24,119 nucleotides of DNA, taken from assembly GCA_964058845.1 (NCBI GenBank), contig CAXKVR010000471.1:1-24119 (forward strand), given 5' to 3'. The notes below the pieces were generated by a model that did not search any database, had not been told where the DNA came from, and worked only from the letters and a program-made list of their open reading frames with translations. Each line of letters starts with the position of its first letter. Position 1 is the first letter of the stretch. A program made the position numbers and the translations under genes. Source of the DNA: Carex sylvatica. Its lineage: Eukaryota > Streptophyta > Magnoliopsida > Poales > Cyperaceae. Shown here piece by piece: positions 19,210 to 24,119 of the stretch.

Positions 19210-20377
19210 CTTCTTCGTTTTTGGTTTCAGTGTTTGTAACAGCGCGCTCGTAGAGATAGAGATGAGGAAGAGATAGAATAAGGTGAGCAGCGGCAGTCGG
19301 TAGAAGAGAGAAATGAAACAAAGAAAATCAATGACCCGGATAAGGTTTTTTTATTGATCGAACCATCAGTACATGAAATCTTATCTGTTAAAGATTGATA
19401 TTTTCTTTCTGAAGGGTAACACGGTAATTTTCTAGATCGACCCAGTTATTCCTATCCCAACCGTACAAAATTTTTAAATGTGTAAATTTCAACAAAAAAA
19501 AAAGTTTTTTACCCGAATCTCGATAAAATTCAACGGTTGGAATCAGAACAACAGAGTCATGTAATCCCTTTGGAATAACAACAGATTTATTTCCAATAGG
19601 TAAAAGCCAACGGTTAGGAATTCACTTCCTCGTTGAAAGCATAAAAGGGAATCTTTTAGAACCAGTGGATCCGGACTGTTCTTTTAACTTTGCACGAATT
19701 TCAAAACCCAAATAATACTGTCGTTGTCTTAGTCCGAATCTCGAGGCAGCTGAGAATAAATCTCAAACCGTAAAATAAAGGAAATCTTTCACACATATTA
19801 GAGATGATACTCTTCTTGTCAATGTAGGAAGAATTACTGGAGAGCGAGAGACAACAAATGGAGAAGATACAGCAGCTCGACATGGAAGCAGGGTTATAAA
19901 TGACGATATACGGTTATCTGATGGATATGATACCGTCAAATGATTAATTAAAAATAATTAGTCATAATTGAGAAAATCCATGATAGTTTGATTATCGCAA
20001 TTAATCAATTAATCAAGTTAAACGGACGTTTTTTACAACATCGATAGGTTAGGATTTCTGACCAATTCTGCTCTTTCTGAAGACGACATCGCTAGGTTAG
20101 GATAATAATGCATTCCTTCTTCCCTTGTATACATTTTGTAACAAATACAGTAATTAGAAGTTTCTTGGACCATACATCTGTTTTCTTATTCTATATGGAG
20201 CATTTTATGTTTTCTTATTCTATAATAACAGCTATTCATGGAATGTCACATCCATGTTGAACAAGGTAACTCCTACGAGCTATCCTTAGTTGCAAGTGCA
20301 CCAGAGCACACGATTCACGAACAAGTATAAAAACAAGGAAGCATCTAATTGTCCATCATTTGTCCACAGAAAAATTG
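19210..20377. other. PPR gene upstream region and intergenic DNA
   Basis: About 19210-19330 should be the 5' leader of the PPR gene; it is C/T-rich on the minus strand. CAACGGTT occurs at 19531-19538 and 19608-19615, resembling the core of MYB/MSA sites. ACATCGATAGGTTAGGAT at 20038-20055 recurs with one change at 20086-20103. A short coding-like stretch lies at 19828-19899. No full gene is supported. Confidence 0.45.
19828..19899 (+). pseudogene. Possible orphan exon or gene remnant (unidentified)
   Basis: After an acceptor-like TGTCAATGTAG, one frame reads EELLESERQQMEKIQQLD followed by MEAGL and a stop at 19897-19899. The highly charged, Gln-rich helical pattern and GC-balanced codons differ from the AT-rich surroundings and look coding. 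No neighbouring exon was found on either side. I do not recognise the family. It could equally be a chance stretch or a small upstream ORF of an unknown transcript. Confidence 0.25.
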
Positions 20378-20390
20378 TCATTTGATCTGT

Positions 20391-21060
20391 GCGAATCCTG
20401 TAAATTTAATAATTCAATGCTGTAACTTATAAAAAACATAATCAAAAATTTCAAACATCCAGAAACTTTCATTAACAGTTTACAGTTTGACCAACTTGGC
20501 AAACTAACTGTACTTCGTGCAGGACCATTTGGCAACTAACTGTACTTTTATTAATGAAAGTTATTTACGGTTAATGCCAGTTATTTGCAGTTAATGACAA
20601 TTTTACAAAAACTTCTAGAACATTATAAACTCGGAAAACATCTACAAATGACATTTTTTTTCAAAATAAACCTCAAAAATATTTTTTTTTCACAAAATTA
20701 TAAATTTTTTATTTATTTTTTCCTTCAGGCTCTCACTATAAATTTCAATACTGCAAAATCAATGCTGTAAATTAACTTGCGCCAATCTTGTAAAATTGCT
20801 AAATTAATGCTGTAACTTATGTAACAAATATTATAAAAACATAATTATCATTTTCAACCATCCAGAAACACTGTCATTAGACTTACGTCAATCCTGTAAA
20901 ATTACTAACTCCATGTTGTAACTTACGCAATAAATAATATAAAAATGTAATTATCATTTTCAAACATTCAGAAAAACTTTCATTTGACTTGCGTCAATCA
21001 TGTAAAATTACTAACTCAATGCTGTAACTTATATAACACATCTTACAAAAATTTACAAGA
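20391..21060. repeat. Tandem repeat of about 106 bp
   Basis: Consecutive units start near 20781, 20887 and 20993, exactly 106 bp apart. Each contains CAATC.TGTAAAATT followed by ATG.TGTAACTTA, and the complete units also contain AATTATCATTTTCAA and CAGAAA. An older separate copy starts near 20391. Between them, at about 20555-20600, a 20-base unit AGTTATTT(A/G)C(G/A)GTTAATG is doubled. There is no coding potential. Confidence 0.75.
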
Positions 21061-21090
21061 TTATCATCTCTTTTCTCCAGATTTTCACAA

Positions 21091-21236
21091 GATGAATACT
21101 GTAAAATTACAATATGAATACTGTAAAATTACAAGATGAATACTATAAAATTAACATATCAATACTCCAGATTTTCATATGATGAATACTGTAAAATTAC
21201 AAGATGAATACTGTAAAATTAACAGATCAATACTAT
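21091..21236. repeat. 22-bp tandem repeat array, interrupted
   Basis: GATGAATACTGTAAAATTAC and close variants start at about 21091, 21113, 21135, 21181 and 21203. The step is 22 bp within each cluster. ACTCCAGATTTTCA interrupts between the third and fourth copies. The TGTAAAATTAC core is shared with the neighbouring 106-bp repeat, so the array probably grew out of it. Confidence 0.75.
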
Positions 21237-21270
21237 CGCATCTCTATCATCTCTCATTCATGTCGCCTCT

Positions 21271-21363
21271 CTCAGATCATTTCCTCATATCTCTTTCATA
21301 TCTCAGATCATCTCCTCATATCTCCTCCATATCTCAGATCATCTCCTCATATCTTCTCATATC
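21271..21363. repeat. 31-bp tandem repeat
   Basis: Three units start at 21271, 21302 and 21333. Each begins CTCAGATCAT and continues with a CTCATATCTC-like block. The array is pyrimidine-rich on the plus strand and ends against a GC-richer segment. Confidence 0.8.
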
Positions 21364-21560
21364 CACTAGATCGTTTCTCCAGACCGTCTCTCTCCATTAG
21401 AATCTAAGAGAGATATCGGAGAATTCCGTCGGAGAGAAGAAAGCGCCGTCGCAACCGTCTCTCTCCACTAGATCGCTGTTGTTGCTGTCGCTGCGCCGTC
21501 GCGGCCGAAGCAGAAGAGGAGAGATCGAGAGAGAAGAGAAGAGATCGAGAGAGAGAGAAG
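21364..21560. other. GC-richer segment with doubled CCGTCTCTCTCCA block and GA-rich tail
   Basis: CCGTCTCTCTCCA(T/C)TAGA occurs near 21384 and again near 21459. GCCGTCGC occurs twice as well. The segment ends in a GA run (about 21520-21560: GAGAGATCGAGAGAG). Composition and look resemble a plant 5' leader, yet no long ORF follows, so this may be a gene remnant or part of a transposon. Confidence 0.35.
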
Positions 21561-21791
21561 GTATATTTTGAAAAGTTTATAATTGTATGGTATGTGGGGA
21601 AAGAGACGATTGGAAAGGAAATTTAAATACGCAAAATCTGAGAAAGTTTTGAATTTCTGTTGGAATGTGAGAACCGAGTCTGTTAAAACTAATTAAACGA
21701 AAATAGATAAGACTCTGTGAACAAATATTAGTGAATAGAAATATTTTCTCAAAAAACAAAACCAGTTATGTTGCCTTCTTTCAACATCACT

Positions 21792-21880
21792 CCATTTGAT
21801 TTTGCTTTTATCTACTTTGAGTACGGATAGTAAGCTGCCATTTGATTTTGCTTTTATCTCGACACTCGATAGTAAGCTGC
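21792..21880. repeat. Imperfect direct duplication of about 46 bp
   Basis: CCATTTGATTTTGCTTTTAT starts at 21792 and again at 21838. Both copies continue to GATAGTAAGCTGCC, with a short different spacer. GAGTACGGAT also recurs after the second copy. It is a local slippage-type duplication outside any gene. Confidence 0.7.
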
Positions 21881-22549
21881 CGAGTGAGTACGGATGCTAA
21901 CCCGAGAGAGAGGACACAAGGAGGACGAAATGAGGAGATGTTTTTATTTGATGTAATGTATAGTGGATTTGTCCATCGAATCCAAAATTGACAAAAACAA
22001 TGTTGAGACTTAAGACCTGCAAGTAGCATGAAATTTATGCTTTATTACTTAGCGAGCCAGATACAAAAAAAGTTCATATGATTGAAATTATTTCCTAAAA
22101 TTTACTGGTTATTTATGTCTGAACTATGATCGGATTCAATCAAATAGTTTGGATCGTCTCATTATAACACACTCTAGCGACCAAATATAATGGTCCTTTT
22201 CCTTAATTTTTTATTTTATTTTGTACTTCGAATATGTTTTAATTTGTAAACAAAGAGTATGATTGGAATATTTTTTTTGATTAATTAGTAGGCACCGTAA
22301 TATTGTTATTAGTAGGCATATTTATAGTTTTTTTTAGTTTTCATTCATTATCATAATTCAGTCCCGAAAGTAAAACTAACAAAAAAGAACGTAACTTTTG
22401 CTTCATTTATTTTATTTTATTTTTTGGAAAACTGGCAAAAGGAAAGAAATGGTACGTTAAATTAGTTAAGAAATTTTTTTTTTTTCAGTATAATCGTAAG
22501 AAAATGAATTTCTTTAATTCCCAGTTTAATTTTCTTGGATATCTTTTCC

Positions 22550-22786
22550 AATGACCGCCAGTTTGAACGTTTCAGCTCTCCCCTTCGTTACTGAGCATGC
22601 GGGTCCCCCTGTCAGCGATAGATCCTTTTTAACATCATCGGTCAGCTTTTATTTAATTGGGGCCCAGTCACAGTGTCCACCCCTTTTAAATTCGCCAGCT
22701 CGGGTTCCCTGACCGTGCTGCCTTCATCCCTTCTTGTTTAACACTTCTAACCTCCGCAACTGTTACAACAGTCAACCCCAAATTCA
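22550..22786 (+). promoter_or_regulatory. Promoter-like island
   Basis: The sequence suddenly becomes GC-balanced. It contains CGGGTCCCCCTGTCAGC, TTGGGGCCCAGTC, a TATA-like TTTTAAAT near 22684, and then a C/T-rich leader-like stretch ending in a start codon at 22787. This order matches a plant promoter with 5' leader. The gene that should follow is not intact, so this may be a relic. Confidence 0.35.
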
Positions 22787-22882
22787 ATGGCGCTTGTTGC
22801 ACTCTATGTCGACTTCAGCAATTGCAAGACTGCACGATTTAATACAATTTTATATAGAACTAAGATTTTACTATTTACGTAA
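22787..22882 (+). pseudogene. Possible truncated first exon behind a promoter-like island
   Basis: The ATG opens MALVALYVDFSNCKTARF and then runs into AT-rich sequence, with a stop at 22880-22882 (31 codons). The first 17 codons look coding; the rest does not. I do not recognise the protein. It may be a first exon whose splice donor and downstream gene were lost, or a chance ORF. Confidence 0.25.
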
Positions 22883-23950
22883 GAAGAGCTTGGTGTTTAA
22901 GACCAATTGAGAAAAAAAGTCTAATTATGCATAAAATCGCACAATATGAACAACTGTAGATGCAAATAATAATGTACACCAAAACTTGCTTCGCACTTCT
23001 GTATGAAAGACCAAATACATAAATCCTAGAAACAAATTGAATTCAATTTCTAATTTCAATTGAAAACTAAAAGAACGGGGGTAGATAGCTGGTACAAGTT
23101 TCAAGTTCTCACTCTCTTTGCTTGATAATGACAGTTAGAATTAATTTTTATTTTCATTGTCGTCATTTCTTTTCTCTCATCCGTGCTTGAACTTTTGGGG
23201 TGCAATTTGCAACATCTAATATCAGATTATCATGCAAGATATTGAACTGGTACACATCCATATTGCTTCAGTGTTGGACCTCATAAGATAATACTGGATG
23301 GTACCAGGAATGCTAGATATGGCTGAAACACTTAACATGCTTTAATTCAAATTAGTCTTCATAGGTTTAAAAAATGATGCTTTGTTTATATTTTCAAAAC
23401 AGCCCCTATGTTTTGTCATAATTCATGGGGGCAAATATGGAACAATTGTTCAATTCAACATCAATACACTCAAAATATAATTATCACAGCATTCGGACTT
23501 CCTTAATTTTGAACTTCTGAAGTGTAGAAGTATCATAGCAACACAGCATTTAAAATACATAGTTGCTCTTCTAATAATTTGTTGTAAGAGCAGAAGGCAA
23601 TACTGGTATTTTGTACTTTGGTGCCAGTTGCTGGCAAAACTTTTAGGCATTTTCTAGACCTATAAGTTCAGTCATGTTGATATTATAACATTAAGCATAA
23701 ATTTAGAAAAAAAAAATAGATAACTAAAAGCACAAAAAGGAAAAAAAAAATTGGGGTGAGTTTCAGTTTGTTACAGTTCAGCACTTTCTGGTAAGTCTCA
23801 CTGAAACTTCTGATAAACTGCTGTATGATATTGAAACATTCCCTTGTGATTGGCTACCACAAATTCGGAAGGACAACAATTGCATACTAAGTTTTTCTCA
23901 AGGGAGCAAAAATAACAGTAAAATAAATTACTAAAATATGCATCATGAAC
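22883..23950. other. Intergenic region, no gene seen
   Basis: AT-rich, intron-like sequence. The 66-codon minus-strand ORF at 23450-23650 has no recognisable features. A last exon for the acylamino-acid-releasing-enzyme-like fragment at 23951-24026 would be expected here on the minus strand, and none was found. Confidence 0.45.
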
Positions 23951-24026
23951 CTGTCAATTGCATGAACATCCTCTGGGAATACAATAATCTTGACATTACC
24001 ATGTCTTTCCTCATTGCCCTTGCATA
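23951..24026 (-). pseudogene. Frameshifted exon resembling acylamino-acid-releasing enzyme (C-terminal part)
   Basis: Acylamino-acid-releasing enzymes are serine peptidases of the prolyl oligopeptidase family that remove N-acetylated residues from peptides. On the minus strand, after an acceptor TGTTACAG, one frame reads YARAMRKDMV. A second frame then reads NVKIIVFPEDVHAIDR, which I recall as the conserved segment around the catalytic His (HG/AIER) near the end of these enzymes. The two frames join if one base was lost near the middle. A donor-like AG|GTTCATG follows. At the window end (24099-24119) the minus strand gives RVSKISQ, possibly the decayed preceding segment. The final exon expected downstream is absent. 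I conclude it is a broken copy; a sequencing error in a live gene is less likely because the next exon is missing. Confidence 0.5.
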
Positions 24027-24119
24027 CTGTAACATGTCAATATCAAAACAACCTTCATAAATACTTTTATTGAATCTCACTATAACACAGTTTTCAAATT
24101 GAGATATTTTGGAGACCCT

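Noticed and set aside
19022..19321. 99-codon minus-strand ORF overlapping the PPR start
   Set aside because: It begins at a non-ATG codon and runs through the C/T-rich leader in another frame.
21091..21236. CRISPR-like regular repeats
   Set aside because: Units are contiguous with no unique spacers, the genome is a plant, and no cas-type genes are present; this is a minisatellite.
21179..21407. Two overlapping plus-strand ORFs rich in Ser, His and Ile
   Set aside because: They run through the 22-bp and 31-bp tandem arrays and only reflect the repeats.

Overview
The window looks like nuclear DNA from a flowering plant, probably a eudicot. It is AT-rich, has long gene-poor stretches, contains GT-AG introns, and carries a plant-type nuclear tRNA-Arg. 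It also holds protein families expanded in plants: a P-class pentatricopeptide repeat (PPR) protein, a plant VAP, and a glycine/proline-rich protein with a cysteine cluster. The species cannot be named from the sequence alone.

Layout. 1-3600 is AT-rich DNA without genes, full of decayed duplicated segments. A tRNA-Arg(ACG) lies on the minus strand at 3601-3673. 3674-5540 is again gene-free. 5769-9130 (+) is an eight-exon VAP/VAMP-associated protein gene (325 aa) with a MITE-like insertion in intron 2. 9131-10600 is intergenic. 10719-13043 (+) is a two-exon gene for a 671-aa basic nuclear protein with a single SANT/Myb domain split across the intron and six RRSxRL-type motifs. 13044-14687 is intergenic and contains a perfect 60-bp tandem duplication. 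14688-15234 (-) is a two-exon gene for a 98-aa Gly/Pro-rich protein with a CCCC cluster. 15235-17067 is intergenic. 17068-19209 (-) is an intronless PPR gene (713 aa) whose 3' half is an array of nearly identical 105-bp units. 19210-24119 has no intact gene. It holds several minisatellite arrays, a promoter-like island with an apparently truncated first exon, and at the right edge a frameshifted exon resembling the C-terminal part of acylamino-acid-releasing enzyme.

The genes do not form a pathway and are independently transcribed. VAP would act at the ER membrane as a contact-site tether, the SANT protein in the nucleus on chromatin, and the PPR protein in mitochondria or plastids on RNA. 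The tRNA serves cytosolic translation. A shared theme is repeat growth inside coding sequence: 42-bp units in the VAP linker, a 189-bp duplication and an AAGAGG run in the SANT gene, and 105/315-bp units in the PPR gene. I saw no obvious novel multi-gene system. The most thought-provoking item is the SANT protein with its array of CENP-C-like arginine motifs.
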